DNA from: Pseudahrensia aquimaris
GTDB lineage: Bacteria > Pseudomonadota > Alphaproteobacteria > Rhizobiales > Rhizobiaceae
Assembly (NCBI RefSeq): GCF_042676045.1
Contig: NZ_JBHTJV010000002.1
Coordinates: 62,001-126,000 of the forward strand
DNA length: 64,000 bases
Direction of reading: 5' to 3'
Shown here in pieces: positions 46,072-54,948 of the stretch; positions within the stretch are counted from its first letter, which is position 1; each line of letters begins with the position of its first letter. The notes below the pieces were generated by a model that made no database searches, was not told the DNA's origin, and saw only the letters and a list, made by a program, of their open reading frames with translations. The translations under genes were made by a program, and so were the position numbers.

Positions 46072-46081
46072 ATATAGATAT
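46072..46081. promoter_or_regulatory. Candidate GntR operator ATATAGATAT upstream of the GntR gene
   Basis: This differs by one base from the palindrome at 40066-40075. It lies 74 bases before the GTG of the GntR gene, where autoregulation would act. Confidence is low because AT-rich palindromes are common near promoters. Confidence 0.3.
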
Positions 46082-46118
46082 TTTTGAGTTTCCGCAAAAT
46101 ATGTCGGTTTTTTATAGT

Positions 46119-47249
46119 CTATGCGCGAAATGCTTCCAGTGTTTCACGGTTGATCTCGATTCCAAGTCCGGGTCCATCGGGAACGGCCACGCGGCCCTTT
46201 TTGTGCTTAATGGGTTCGTGTAGCACGGCCATGCGGTATGCGTGTGGGGTGCGGTCGAATTCCAGCCACGGGTCGCGCACCGTGTGCCGTCCCGGTTGGG
46301 GTGGGATTGTAGCCAGCATGTGGAGCGAGGCGGCCACGGCGATGCCGGTGCCCCAGACATGCGGCACGACACGGATACCTGCGGTTTCCGCCTGTGCGAT
46401 AATCTTCCGCATTTCAGTTATGCCGCCGCATCCGGCAACGTCCGGCTGGAGAATATCAACAGCCTCCATCTCTATCGCCTGTTTGTGCGCCAAGCGCCCG
46501 TGCCACGTCTCGCCACCGGCGACGGGAATTGGCTGACCTGCGCGAACGCGGCAATAGGCTTCCAGATGTTCCGGCACAACGGGTTCCTCAAACCAGTCGA
46601 TGCGGCAATCTGCAACGCGGTTACCCAGTTCGATGGCCTCAATCGCGTCATAGCCATGGTTGGCATCAATCATCAAATGAGCGTCGCCAATGGCGTCGCG
46701 CACAGCGCGGATCACGGCCTCGTCTTCATCTGTTCCAAAGCCAATTTTGATTTTTGTCGCGGCGAAGCCTTCGGCGACATAGCTCGCGGTTTCTTCAACC
46801 AGCTTTTGCAATCGGTCGCGCCCGTGCGGGCGGAAGCCGCCTGTCGCGTATGCTGGAACATCTGTCCTGTGCGCACCGCCGAGCAAAACGTGAACGGGTA
46901 CGCCGAAATGCTTCCCTGCCAAATCCCACAGTGCGATGTCTATGCCGGATTGCGCGGTCATCGTGGCTCCGCGCTGACCCTGATCGCGCCACTGGCTGTA
47001 AAGGTCAAACCAGATCGGTTCGATGTCCAGTGCGCTTCGTCCTATCAGGGCTGGAGCCATCGCTTCGACGATTGCCGCGTTCACCTTGTTTGGTCCCAGA
47101 CATTCGCCCCAGCCGATCAGGCCGCTATCAGTTTCGATTTCTACCAGACAGGCAGCGCGTTCTTTGAACGTTGAAAAGGAGCTATCGAAGCGTTCGTTGC
47201 CTTCAAGCGTCTGGCTCAAGCAATGGGTTTTGATGTTGGTGATGCGCAT
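46119..47249 (-). CDS. Enolase-superfamily enzyme, mandelate racemase subgroup
   Basis: The 376-residue protein has the full active-site set of the mandelate racemase subgroup: Lys166 and Lys168 (TKIKIG), metal ligands Asp195 (MIDANHG), Glu221/222 (WFEEP) and Glu247 (AGGET), and the Asp270-His297 dyad (DVAGCGG, VPHVWG). The His-Asp dyad separates it from muconate cycloisomerases. The likely activities are racemisation or dehydration of a hydroxy- or sugar acid. It is transcribed toward the GntR gene with its start 88 bases from the histidine kinase stop. Confidence 0.87.
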   Translation of the reverse strand: MRITNIKTHCLSQTLEGNERFDSSFSTFKERAACLVEIETDSGLIGWGECLGPNKVNAAIVEAMAPALIGRSALDIEPIWFDLYSQWRDQGQRGATMTAQSGIDIALWDLAGKHFGVPVHVLLGGAHRTDVPAYATGGFRPHGRDRLQKLVEETASYVAEGFAATKIKIGFGTDEDEAVIRAVRDAIGDAHLMIDANHGYDAIEAIELGNRVADCRIDWFEEPVVPEHLEAYCRVRAGQPIPVAGGETWHGRLAHKQAIEMEAVDILQPDVAGCGGITEMRKIIAQAETAGIRVVPHVWGTGIAVAASLHMLATIPPQPGRHTVRDPWLEFDRTPHAYRMAVLHEPIKHKKGRVAVPDGPGLGIEINRETLEAFRA

Positions 47250-47337
47250 AGGGTGTTGCTGGATGGTTGGATACGGACATTAGAATGTCGCGCTGTTGCA
47301 GCTTGCGGTCAACGAATGATTGGAGAAATTGAGCCAC

Positions 47338-48336
47338 TCAAAGCGGCAGCCGCATTTCAAACTTCCAGCCTTGCACGTCACTCAATCGCAAATCTGCACC
47401 GTGGTTTTTTAGCATTGTTCTGGCGATGCCAAGCCCCATGCCCGTGCCGCCTAGCGCTTGTTTGGTTGTGAAAAACTGATCGAACAGATTTGCGCGGGCA
47501 TCGTCCGGGATTGGTGAGCCATCATCTCCGATAAGCAGGCTACCCTCACGTGCGGAAACCTTGAACATGGAAGCGCCGCTTTGGGCGGCGTTGTCTGTTA
47601 GTTGTCTGAAAACGATCAGAGCGTTTTCCTGGGATATGGCGATTGTTGGCTCGCCCACCCCGTCGCTCTCTAGTTCAATCTCTGCTTCTCGCGCGGCTTG
47701 CTGAAGCACGGTGAGCAGATTGCAGGGTTCGCCGGCCTGGACGGCATCGGCACGGGCGAGATCGCGCAGTCGCGACGACAATGTGTTGAGGCGGGTGGCG
47801 TCAGTGATGATGTTGGTGAGAAAACGCTCCCGCTCGCTCTTTTTCATGGCGCTATCCTTCATCAGCTCGGCGGCGCCGATGATGCTGGTGAGCGGGGTTT
47901 TGAATTCATGGCTGAGATGCGTGGTGAAGAGGGTGAGATAGTTGGAGCGGTCTGACAGGCGTTGCGCCAGTGTGAAGAATCGCTGCGCCAGCGTGGCCGT
48001 TTCCCGGGTTCCGTTGTGCGTTAGCGGGCGGTAGGCATCGTCTGCGCCCTTGTCGATTTCGCTGGTTCGCTCAATCAGCTCCTGTGTCGGGCCAACCAGT
48101 GTGCGCACGAAGACCGCGCCAACAATGGCGGCCATTGTCAGGCTGCCTGCTGCCAGCCCCAACAAGCCAGCGGCGCTGCGCAGCCGGAATTGAACGTCAA
48201 ACCAGCTTTCAAAAGCGATGATCAATGCGAGCCCGACGAGCGGTAGAAGCGCAACCAGCATTAGCACGCCGAATACGACCATCCACAGGGCTGGACGCCA
48301 TTTTTGCTGCGGTGCACTCAAGCCTTGCCCTCGCAT
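47338..48336 (-). CDS. Sensor histidine kinase
   Basis: The 332-residue protein has two membrane helices (about 15-45 and 58-85), a HAMP-like linker, the H-box TTHLSHEFKTPLTSI and an HATPase domain with N-box TDNAAQSG, G1 GDDGSPIP and G2 GGTGMGLGIA. Only about 15 residues separate the helices, so it probably senses through the membrane or a partner rather than a periplasmic domain. It overlaps the response regulator gene by 19 bases. Confidence 0.9.
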   Translation of the reverse strand: MRGQGLSAPQQKWRPALWMVVFGVLMLVALLPLVGLALIIAFESWFDVQFRLRSAAGLLGLAAGSLTMAAIVGAVFVRTLVGPTQELIERTSEIDKGADDAYRPLTHNGTRETATLAQRFFTLAQRLSDRSNYLTLFTTHLSHEFKTPLTSIIGAAELMKDSAMKKSERERFLTNIITDATRLNTLSSRLRDLARADAVQAGEPCNLLTVLQQAAREAEIELESDGVGEPTIAISQENALIVFRQLTDNAAQSGASMFKVSAREGSLLIGDDGSPIPDDARANLFDQFFTTKQALGGTGMGLGIARTMLKNHGADLRLSDVQGWKFEMRLPL

Positions 48337-49007
48337 CGGTCCAGCTGAAAGCCTACGCCGTGGACAGTTCGCACGGCATCAGCGCACCCGGCGTCGCGCA
48401 ATTTGTTGCGCAGGTTGCGCACGTGACTGTCGATGGTGCGGTCGGAAACATGGATGTTGTCGGGCCAGACTTGGTCCAGCAATTGAGCGCGGTTGTAGAC
48501 TGCGCCGGGACGGGAGAGGAGCAGGGCCAGCATATCAAATTCCGTGCTGGTCAGTGTGACTGCCGCGCCGCCCACGCGCACCGCGCGGCGCTCTCTGTCA
48601 ACGGTGATGATGCCATGGCAAGCCGTGGCGTCCTGAGGTTCCGCAACCCGAGCGCGCTTCAGGATTGTGCCAATGCGGGCAACCAGTTCGCGGGGGCTGA
48701 ATGGTTTGGTCACATAGTCATCGCCACCGATTTCCAAGCCCACGATACGATCCACCTCTTCGTCGCGTGCGGAGAGAAACAGGATGGGACAGTCCGATGT
48801 TTTGCGGATCGTGCGGCACACGTCCAACCCGTCCATAACGGGCATGCCGACGTCGAGGACGATTAAATCGGGCATCTTTTCGTTGAAAGCCTTCAACGCG
48901 GACGCGCCATCGGCGGCTCGTGAGGTTTGGTAGCCGGCGTTTTGCAGGGCGAACTCTATGACATCGGCAATGTGCGGTTCGTCGTCCGCAATGAGTATGT
49001 GTTTCAT
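48318..49007 (-). CDS. OmpR-family response regulator
   Basis: From the ATG at 49007 the 229-residue protein has a receiver domain with acidic pair Asp8-Asp9, phosphoacceptor Asp52 (LIVLDVGMP), the KPF lysine, and a winged-helix DNA-binding domain (VWPDNIHVSDRTIDSHVRNLRNKL). The start is 2 bases after the stop of the DUF4173 gene. It is the middle gene of a DUF4173-regulator-kinase operon. Confidence 0.92.
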   Translation of the reverse strand: MKHILIADDEPHIADVIEFALQNAGYQTSRAADGASALKAFNEKMPDLIVLDVGMPVMDGLDVCRTIRKTSDCPILFLSARDEEVDRIVGLEIGGDDYVTKPFSPRELVARIGTILKRARVAEPQDATACHGIITVDRERRAVRVGGAAVTLTSTEFDMLALLLSRPGAVYNRAQLLDQVWPDNIHVSDRTIDSHVRNLRNKLRDAGCADAVRTVHGVGFQLDRCEGKA

Positions 49008-49009
49008 GG

Positions 49010-50554
49010 TCAGTTTGCCCAATTGGGTCTCGTCTCAAATTCGCGTGTTGGCATCGTGCTTTTTTCTGCCTCCAGATACCACTTCAAGCGCTGTGTGCGG
49101 AAGGACCAGCTTCGCCAATTCAAATCTTCAGGGTGAAGCATGTCGCGGCGCAAGTTGTATTCTACGGTGAGAATTCTTCGACGCTGTTCTGAGTTTAAGT
49201 TGGGCGAGGCTTTCGCTTCGACAACCGCCGGCAATGCGAACGCGCCCAGTTTGCGCAAATACCTTCGGTCCACCCTGCCGTTGGACTTTGATCCTTGGAG
49301 ATGACGTTCCGATAGATTGTATCGTGCGATTGTGTCGGGAAAGTTGATCAGGCTGGTGCTGTAGAGCGTGACAACTAGCGCGAAAACGTTGGCTATTATG
49401 AGCCAGCCTGTGCTTCGACCCAGTGCAAAGCGCACAACGATGAGTACCAAACCTGCCATCACAAGCGCCATCCAGATCAATGCTGCGATGCGCCAATACG
49501 TAAGCCCGAAAACTGCAATATAGAGTTCCAGCCTGAACAGCGATGATGCGACCAGCATCAGGTTTTGTGCGACCCAAGCGAGCACGAGCCACTTGACCGT
49601 TTTGCTGCGCTCGCCGGGTCCGCCCGGACGCATGGCTGCGATGACAAACAGGGCTGCCAGCAGAGCGGCAAAAATCAAAGGATACGCACCGCGATAGGCG
49701 TAAGAGGCGTAAGACATGCCTTCCGGCAGAGCGAAGCCGCTCCAGAGATAGGTAACGTCCAGCAGCGTTTGTGCGGCGAAAACTGCGTTGAACAGAATCA
49801 GGCAACGTTGGAAAAATGCGGCATTGGTTTGAGCGGGCTTATCGCTCTCCTTAGCGAAGAACGAAAAAATAATCGCTGCGGACGCAAAGTAGCGTTTGAA
49901 TGGCAGTTTGGGTTCGATAAATGGCCACGCAAACCATGCGAGTGCCGCCCAGAAGATAGTGCGTTCGCTGAAAATTATTTCGAGAAACGCGCCGATATCG
50001 AATGCTATAAGCCAGCCTTCCCACACCGGATTGGCGATGACGAACAGAGCGATAAAAACGGAAGCCATCGCCAGTGGGCCGAGCCAGACGAGAAGGACTT
50101 TGAGCGAGTTGGTGCTTTCACTGCCGGATTGTTTAAGCCGGGAGATGAGAAAGAAAATGCGTGCGGGAGCGCGCAGACAATTACTTGCAAATGCGTCCAA
50201 ACGAGCCACCCAGGTTTGCGGGTTGTTTTCGCGCAAGATCATTGTCGCTGCGAACGTGCCGAGGATGGCTATCGCGTATGTGAGCGGATTTGCGGCCTCG
50301 AGAAGAGGGATTACGGCCACCGCGAAAGCGCCCAACGCCAAGAGTGATTTTTTGAGCAAAGCCTTGGGGCCTTGCAGGAAAATATGGAGGGCAATTACCG
50401 CGCCAAGAAAAAGGGCAAACGATAAGATGGGAGTTGAATGCCACAGCAGGAAATCGCCTGCCGCAAGGGCAATTGCCATTGCTGCGAGGGAGGGCCAGTT
50501 GGGCGCGAGTGCTCTGCTAGGGTTGCGTGCGATGGCTGTTGCTGTGTCGCTCAT
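49010..50554 (-). CDS. DUF4173-type polytopic membrane protein
   Basis: The protein has a dozen or so hydrophobic helices followed by a soluble C-terminal segment (about 100 residues; RRYLRKLGAFALPAVVEAKAS...EDLNWRSWSFRTQRLKWYLEAE, in pieces). This fits the DUF4153/DUF4173 family, whose biochemical function is unknown. The ATG at 50554 follows AAGGA; another ATG 7 codons upstream (50575) lacks a binding site. It is co-transcribed with a response regulator and kinase, so it may be the sensory or regulated partner of the pair. Confidence 0.82.
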   Translation of the reverse strand: MSDTATAIARNPSRALAPNWPSLAAMAIALAAGDFLLWHSTPILSFALFLGAVIALHIFLQGPKALLKKSLLALGAFAVAVIPLLEAANPLTYAIAILGTFAATMILRENNPQTWVARLDAFASNCLRAPARIFFLISRLKQSGSESTNSLKVLLVWLGPLAMASVFIALFVIANPVWEGWLIAFDIGAFLEIIFSERTIFWAALAWFAWPFIEPKLPFKRYFASAAIIFSFFAKESDKPAQTNAAFFQRCLILFNAVFAAQTLLDVTYLWSGFALPEGMSYASYAYRGAYPLIFAALLAALFVIAAMRPGGPGERSKTVKWLVLAWVAQNLMLVASSLFRLELYIAVFGLTYWRIAALIWMALVMAGLVLIVVRFALGRSTGWLIIANVFALVVTLYSTSLINFPDTIARYNLSERHLQGSKSNGRVDRRYLRKLGAFALPAVVEAKASPNLNSEQRRRILTVEYNLRRDMLHPEDLNWRSWSFRTQRLKWYLEAEKSTMPTREFETRPNWAN

Positions 50555-50696
50555 CGGGGGTGTCCTTTGGGTCATGAAAGTGCTTCACGACCGCATCCGG
50601 CTCTTTGGCCACGCGCGCCTCTAGCCACCAGCCGTCTTTGCGCAGACTGTCGGGAACCCTATCGGGGTGCGAAATTTGGATTGGATGCGATCTCAT
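50517..50696 (-). CDS. Possible small hypothetical protein
   Basis: A 59-codon frame starts MRSHPIQISHPDRVPDSLRK and ends SNSHRTQP. It overlaps the start of the DUF4173 gene by 38 bases. The middle (DGWWLEARVAKEPDAVVKHF) looks protein-like, but there is no good ribosome binding site and no family was recognised. The rest of 50697-50788 shows nothing. Confidence 0.25.
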   Translation of the reverse strand: MRSHPIQISHPDRVPDSLRKDGWWLEARVAKEPDAVVKHFHDPKDTPDERHSNSHRTQP

Positions 50697-50788
50697 GACC
50701 GCCGTTTTGGCAAGCCAATTTGCAGCCTGTGTGGTAACGCTCAGGAGATGTTGCGCAAGGTTGTGCAGATTTTCAGCAGAAACTCGGC

Positions 50789-51289
50789 TTATACGTCGAT
50801 CCAGCCGTCCGGTGTTTTCATGCGGTGGCGGATGGTGTTGGAGCGCCCGAGGGTTTGTTCCAAGAAGCATCCCTTTTTCGCCGCCTCTATGAGCGCGATG
50901 ACTTTGGTGCGCTCATCATCGCTGTCGATCATCACGTCGATTTCAAAACTGTGTGGTGCCGTTTCGTAGATGCGGCCCTTGGCTTCCCAGTCCCACACAA
51001 CGCGCGTTTCTACATTCAGGTCTTGTAGCGACACGTCCATGCGTTTCGCGAAAGCGCGGATTTGCGTCATGATGCAACCTGTTAGGCCTGCCACGAAAAG
51101 GGCGAGTGGGGGCGGGGCGGTTGCGTCGCCACCGTGGAATGAGCCTTCGTCTGTTGCAAGCTTGAACGGCCCTTCTTCAAAGGGCAGCTTCATCATCACT
51201 TCCAAGTCGTTGCGCATCTTGCCTGTGGCTTTGCCGTGGCAATCAAATTGCACCTGTGCCTTGGCGGGCAGTCCAGCATTGTCGCTCAT
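50789..51289 (-). CDS. OsmC-family protein, cluster 2
   Basis: The 166-residue protein has an OsmC-like fold with Cys72 (AGLTGCIMTQI) and a second Cys near 141 (KKGCFLEQTL). It has FHGGDATAPPPLALFVAGL, in the style of the OsmC branch found near catabolic genes. It is only distantly similar to the OsmC protein at 40.8 kb. It is the last gene of the BKACE-cyclase-TRAP operon, 21 bases after BKACE. Confidence 0.82.
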   Translation of the reverse strand: MSDNAGLPAKAQVQFDCHGKATGKMRNDLEVMMKLPFEEGPFKLATDEGSFHGGDATAPPPLALFVAGLTGCIMTQIRAFAKRMDVSLQDLNVETRVVWDWEAKGRIYETAPHSFEIDVMIDSDDERTKVIALIEAAKKGCFLEQTLGRSNTIRHRMKTPDGWIDV

Positions 51290-51310
51290 CGGTTTGCCTT
51301 TCTGTAGGCG

Positions 51311-52249
51311 TTAGAATTTCACCATGTCGCCGCCCTTCAACTCCAGCACTTCGCGGGCTTCGGCTGGGGTGGCGATTTCGAGGCCAAGCTGTTCAAGAAT
51401 GTCGCGTATTTTTCGCACTTGTTCGGCGTTGGAACCGGCAAGTTTGCCTTTGCCGATATAGAGCGAGTCTTCCAAACCAACCCGCACATTGCCGCCCATC
51501 ATCGCGGCTTGGGTGACGAAGGGCATCTGGAAACGACCGGCGGCTAGGACCGACCAGACGTAGTCATCGCCGAACAGACGGTCGGCGGTTTGCTTCATGA
51601 ACATGACGTTTTCCACGTCCGCACCAATGCCACCCAGAATTCCGAAGATGGATTGCACAAGGAAGGGCGGTTTCACCAAACCTTGATCGACGAAATGGGC
51701 GAGGTTGTAGAGGTGGCCGATATCGTAACATTCGTGTTCGAATTTTGTGCCGCAGCCTTCGCCGAGATGTCTCAGGATGTAGGCAATGTCGCGGAACGTG
51801 TTGCGGAAGATGAAGTCGTCGCTGGCTTCCAGAAACGGCTTTTCCCAATCGTGCTTCCAGTCTGTGTATTTCTTGGCGAGCGGGTGCAGCGCGAAATTCA
51901 TTGACCCCATGTTGAGCGAGGTCATTTCCGGTTCGGCCATGATTGGGCCTGCGAGACGCTCCTCCACCGTCATGTTCAAGCCGCCGCCAGTGGTGATGTT
52001 CACGACCGCATCGGTGGATTGTTTTATGCGCGGCAGGAATTGCATGAACACGTTCGGGTCCGGCGTTGGCATGCCCGTCTCGGGGTCGCGAGCGTGCAAG
52101 TGGATGATGGACGCCCCAGCCTCTGCCGCTTCGATGGATTGGGTGGCGATCTCGTCGGGCGTGATCGGCAGAGCGTCCGACATGGTGGGCGTGTGGATGC
52201 CGCCGGTGACGGCGCAGGTGATGATGACTTTGTCCATTTTGCGGGCCAT
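51311..52249 (-). CDS. BKACE-family beta-keto acid cleavage enzyme
   Basis: The 312-residue TIM-barrel protein matches the 3-keto-5-aminohexanoate cleavage enzyme (BKACE) family: CAVTGGIHTPTMSDALPITPDEI, the zinc-binding IHLHARDPETG, VNITTGGG, MGSMNF and GLEDSLYIGKG. These enzymes convert a beta-keto acid plus acetyl-CoA to acetoacetate plus a new CoA ester. The ATG follows GGAGGCGAGCA. Its location with a cyclase, a TRAP importer and a CoA-transferase pair fits catabolism of an imported cyclic or dicarboxylic acid through a beta-keto intermediate. Confidence 0.88.
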   Translation of the reverse strand: MARKMDKVIITCAVTGGIHTPTMSDALPITPDEIATQSIEAAEAGASIIHLHARDPETGMPTPDPNVFMQFLPRIKQSTDAVVNITTGGGLNMTVEERLAGPIMAEPEMTSLNMGSMNFALHPLAKKYTDWKHDWEKPFLEASDDFIFRNTFRDIAYILRHLGEGCGTKFEHECYDIGHLYNLAHFVDQGLVKPPFLVQSIFGILGGIGADVENVMFMKQTADRLFGDDYVWSVLAAGRFQMPFVTQAAMMGGNVRVGLEDSLYIGKGKLAGSNAEQVRKIRDILEQLGLEIATPAEAREVLELKGGDMVKF

Positions 52250-52276
52250 TGCTCGCCTCCTTATCTCGGTGTTGTT

Positions 52277-53053
52277 CTATTCGTTGAAGATCGCCACAGC
52301 GCGGGTAAAGCCGGCTGATGCGCCTTTGATTTTCCAAGGGAAGCAAGAAATTTCGAATCCGTTGGGGGGCAGGTCTTCGAGGTTTGCCAGTTTTTCGATG
52401 TGGCAATAGCCGATATCCATACCTGCGCGATGACCTTCCCAGATGATTGACGGATCGCCAGTCTTGGCAAATTCCTGCGCCGTGTAACCAAACGGCGCGT
52501 CCCACGACCAAGCGTCTGTGCCCGTTACACGCACGCCGCGCTCCAGCAGATAGAGCGTCGCTTCGCGGCCCATGCCGCAGCCTTTCATCAGGAAATCGTC
52601 GTGTCCGTAGCGTGCGCCAGCGGACGTGTTCACCACCACAATATCGAAGGGCTGCAAGTCGTGGCCGATGCGCTTCAGCTCGGCTTCGACGTCAGCGGCG
52701 GTGCATACATAGCCATCTTCCATATGACGGAAATCCAGTTTCACACCGGGATTGAAGCACCATTCCAGCGGCACCTCGTCGATGGTGATCGCGCGTTCAC
52801 CGTTGTTCATCGTGGAATGGAAATGGTACGGCGCATCAAGATGTGTGCCGTTGTGGGTGGAGATTGTCAGTGTCTCGACAGCCCAGCCTTCGCCACCGGG
52901 CAGTTGATCGGTGGTCAAACCCGGAAAGAATTGCGTCACCTGCTCTGCCGATTGTTTGTGATCCACATAGTCGATCTTGGGCAGCATGGGTGGTGGGTCG
53001 GAGGCTATGTCAGCCTCCAGCGGGACGGATAGATCAACGATACGGCGTGGCAT
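52277..53053 (-). CDS. Cyclase-family metal hydrolase (kynurenine formamidase-like)
   Basis: The 258-residue protein carries the cyclase-family metal motif HNGTHLDAPYHF, then ARYGHDDFLMKGCGM, TDAWSWDAP, and EGHRAG with a further His and Glu. Family members include kynurenine formamidases and isatin hydrolases, all hydrolysing an amide or ring bond with a divalent metal. It starts after AGGAGGTTCCC and lies between BKACE and the TRAP permease, so it probably opens the imported ring or amide. Confidence 0.87.
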   Translation of the reverse strand: MPRRIVDLSVPLEADIASDPPPMLPKIDYVDHKQSAEQVTQFFPGLTTDQLPGGEGWAVETLTISTHNGTHLDAPYHFHSTMNNGERAITIDEVPLEWCFNPGVKLDFRHMEDGYVCTAADVEAELKRIGHDLQPFDIVVVNTSAGARYGHDDFLMKGCGMGREATLYLLERGVRVTGTDAWSWDAPFGYTAQEFAKTGDPSIIWEGHRAGMDIGYCHIEKLANLEDLPPNGFEISCFPWKIKGASAGFTRAVAIFNE

Positions 53054-53062
53054 GGGAACCTC

Positions 53063-54367
53063 CTAAAGAAGAGCGGTTGCGAGTTGTGGGAAAGCCAGCA
53101 CCAAGCCGAGAACAACCAGCATGATGAGAGCAAAGGGTGCTGCACCGGCGAAGATTTCCGACAGGCTGACTTCGGGGTCATCAATCACGGATTTGATAAC
53201 GTAAACCGATATGCCAAAAGGCGGCGTAAGCAGGCCGATTTCGACGGCTATTATGGTGACGATGCCGAACCAGATGAGATCGACGTTTAACGGCGCAATC
53301 ACGGGCAGCATGAGGGGCACCAGAATGAGCAGGATGGAGGATGAGTCGAGTATCATGCCCATCACGATGATTACCGCGCAGTAAAGCAGCAGCACGCTCC
53401 ACAGGCCGATATCTGCTGTTGCAACCAGATTGCCAAAACCTGCTGGAACGCCCGAGAAAGCCAGCATGCGTGAATACATTTGTGCGGCGATGATGAGGAA
53501 GCAGACGGAGGCTGTGACCAAGCCTGTTTCCACGAGCACGTTCCACAATGAACGCCAGCCCAGCGTGCCTTTGGCGAGGCCAAGCACCAGTGCGCCGATG
53601 GCACCGATGGCTCCAGCCTCGACGGGCGTGAACAGGCCGCCATATATGCCACCCAGTACCAGCAAGATGAGCAACGCAATGGGCACAGCCTTGAACAGGA
53701 GTGCTCTGGCGGGGAGGGCTGGAATGTCGCCCTCACGCGGGCTTCCCGTAAAGCCGGGTGCGAAGGTTGCCATGGCGACAACGCCCAGGGCGAAGAGGAT
53801 TGCCATGACAATGCCGGGCAAAATGCCCGCGAGGAAAAGATCGCCAATCGATTGCTCGGTCAGCACGCCATAGAGAATGAGCAGCAGCGATGGTGGGATC
53901 AGCATGCCGAGGACGGATGATCCGGCAACGATGCCCGCCGCGAAGCGCTTAGTGTAGCCGTGACGAACCATTTCCGGTACAGCGATTTTTGTGAAGATCG
54001 CGGCTGATGCGATAGAGATGCCTGTGATGGCTGCGAAGATTGCGTTCGCGCCGACCGTGCCGACGCCGAGGCCGCCTTTCAGCTTTCTGAATGCGGCGTT
54101 GGCAACGTCATATGCGTCACGTCCTATGCCGGATTCGGCTACCAGAAACCCCATCAGAACAAACAATGGGACCACGCCGAAATAATAGGACGAGATGGTG
54201 TTTGTGGCGGCGAGGCTGAGCAACTTGGATGCGAGAAGTGGCGAGCCCTTGATGGCCCATACGCCAACGAAGGAGCATGCCATCAGCGCAATGGGAACGT
54301 AGAGACCGGCAATGACAAGCGCGACCATGGCGGCCAGCGAGACGATGCCTATGTCGAACGGGGTCAT
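53063..54367 (-). CDS. TRAP transporter large permease (DctM family), cluster 2
   Basis: The 434-residue membrane protein has the DctM signatures YFGVVPLFVLMGFLVAESGIG, ITGISIASAAIFTKIAVPEM, GSSVLGMLIPPSLLLILYG, MGMILDSSSILLILVPLM and EIGLLTPPFGISVYVIK (as separate segments). It is paralogous to the cluster 1 permease. Its start overlaps the DctQ gene by 4 bases (ATGA). Confidence 0.92.
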   Translation of the reverse strand: MTPFDIGIVSLAAMVALVIAGLYVPIALMACSFVGVWAIKGSPLLASKLLSLAATNTISSYYFGVVPLFVLMGFLVAESGIGRDAYDVANAAFRKLKGGLGVGTVGANAIFAAITGISIASAAIFTKIAVPEMVRHGYTKRFAAGIVAGSSVLGMLIPPSLLLILYGVLTEQSIGDLFLAGILPGIVMAILFALGVVAMATFAPGFTGSPREGDIPALPARALLFKAVPIALLILLVLGGIYGGLFTPVEAGAIGAIGALVLGLAKGTLGWRSLWNVLVETGLVTASVCFLIIAAQMYSRMLAFSGVPAGFGNLVATADIGLWSVLLLYCAVIIVMGMILDSSSILLILVPLMLPVIAPLNVDLIWFGIVTIIAVEIGLLTPPFGISVYVIKSVIDDPEVSLSEIFAGAAPFALIMLVVLGLVLAFPQLATALL

Positions 54368-54933
54368 TCGCTGGCTCCGTTAACACGGCCTGTGGTGAGC
54401 TTTACGATGCGGGCGAGAAACTGGGCGATCAGCAGCACGGTTCCGACCACTAAAATCAATTTCACTGGCCAGACTGGCGCGGTGAAATCGCCCATCGCGC
54501 CAACGAATGTGTTGCGCTGCCAGTCCTTCACGAAAAGGGGCCACGCGGCGTAAACCAGAGCGCCGAGAATGCCTACGGCGACAGCATCGAAAACAATTTC
54601 GAGAGTCTTGGCGAAGCGGGGTGTTTTGCGCCAAGCGAGTTTCAGCAGCGCATCGGAACGGGTGAACCGGCCCGATCGCAGAGCCTGCGGCACTTGCAGG
54701 AAGACTATAGCGACGATGGAGAGTGACACCATTTCCGGCACGCCCGATATGGGCGCGTTAAAGGCTTGTCGCCCGAACACATCAGCGCCGATCAACACCA
54801 TGAGCGCCACGATAAGCGCTGTTCCGGCGACGTTGAAGATCTGCGTGATGCGGTCGAGCCAAGCGAATACCGCATCCCAGCCACTACCCTGTTCGGCTGG
54901 GCTGGGTGCGGGCGGTGCTTCGGGGTGAACCAC
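54364..54933 (-). CDS. TRAP transporter small permease (DctQ family), cluster 2
   Basis: The 189-residue protein has four hydrophobic segments and the DctQ pattern GADVFGRQAFNAPISGVPEM...VPQALRSGRFTRSDALL (separate pieces). The GTG start at 54933 is 15 bases after the DctP stop. It works with the adjoining large permease and DctP protein. Confidence 0.88.
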   Translation of the reverse strand: MVHPEAPPAPSPAEQGSGWDAVFAWLDRITQIFNVAGTALIVALMVLIGADVFGRQAFNAPISGVPEMVSLSIVAIVFLQVPQALRSGRFTRSDALLKLAWRKTPRFAKTLEIVFDAVAVGILGALVYAAWPLFVKDWQRNTFVGAMGDFTAPVWPVKLILVVGTVLLIAQFLARIVKLTTGRVNGASE

Positions 54934-54948
54934 GGAAGGTGTGTGCCG

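Noticed and set aside
46119..47249. Muconate cycloisomerase partner of the intradiol dioxygenase
   Set aside because: The active site has the Asp-His dyad of the mandelate racemase subgroup.
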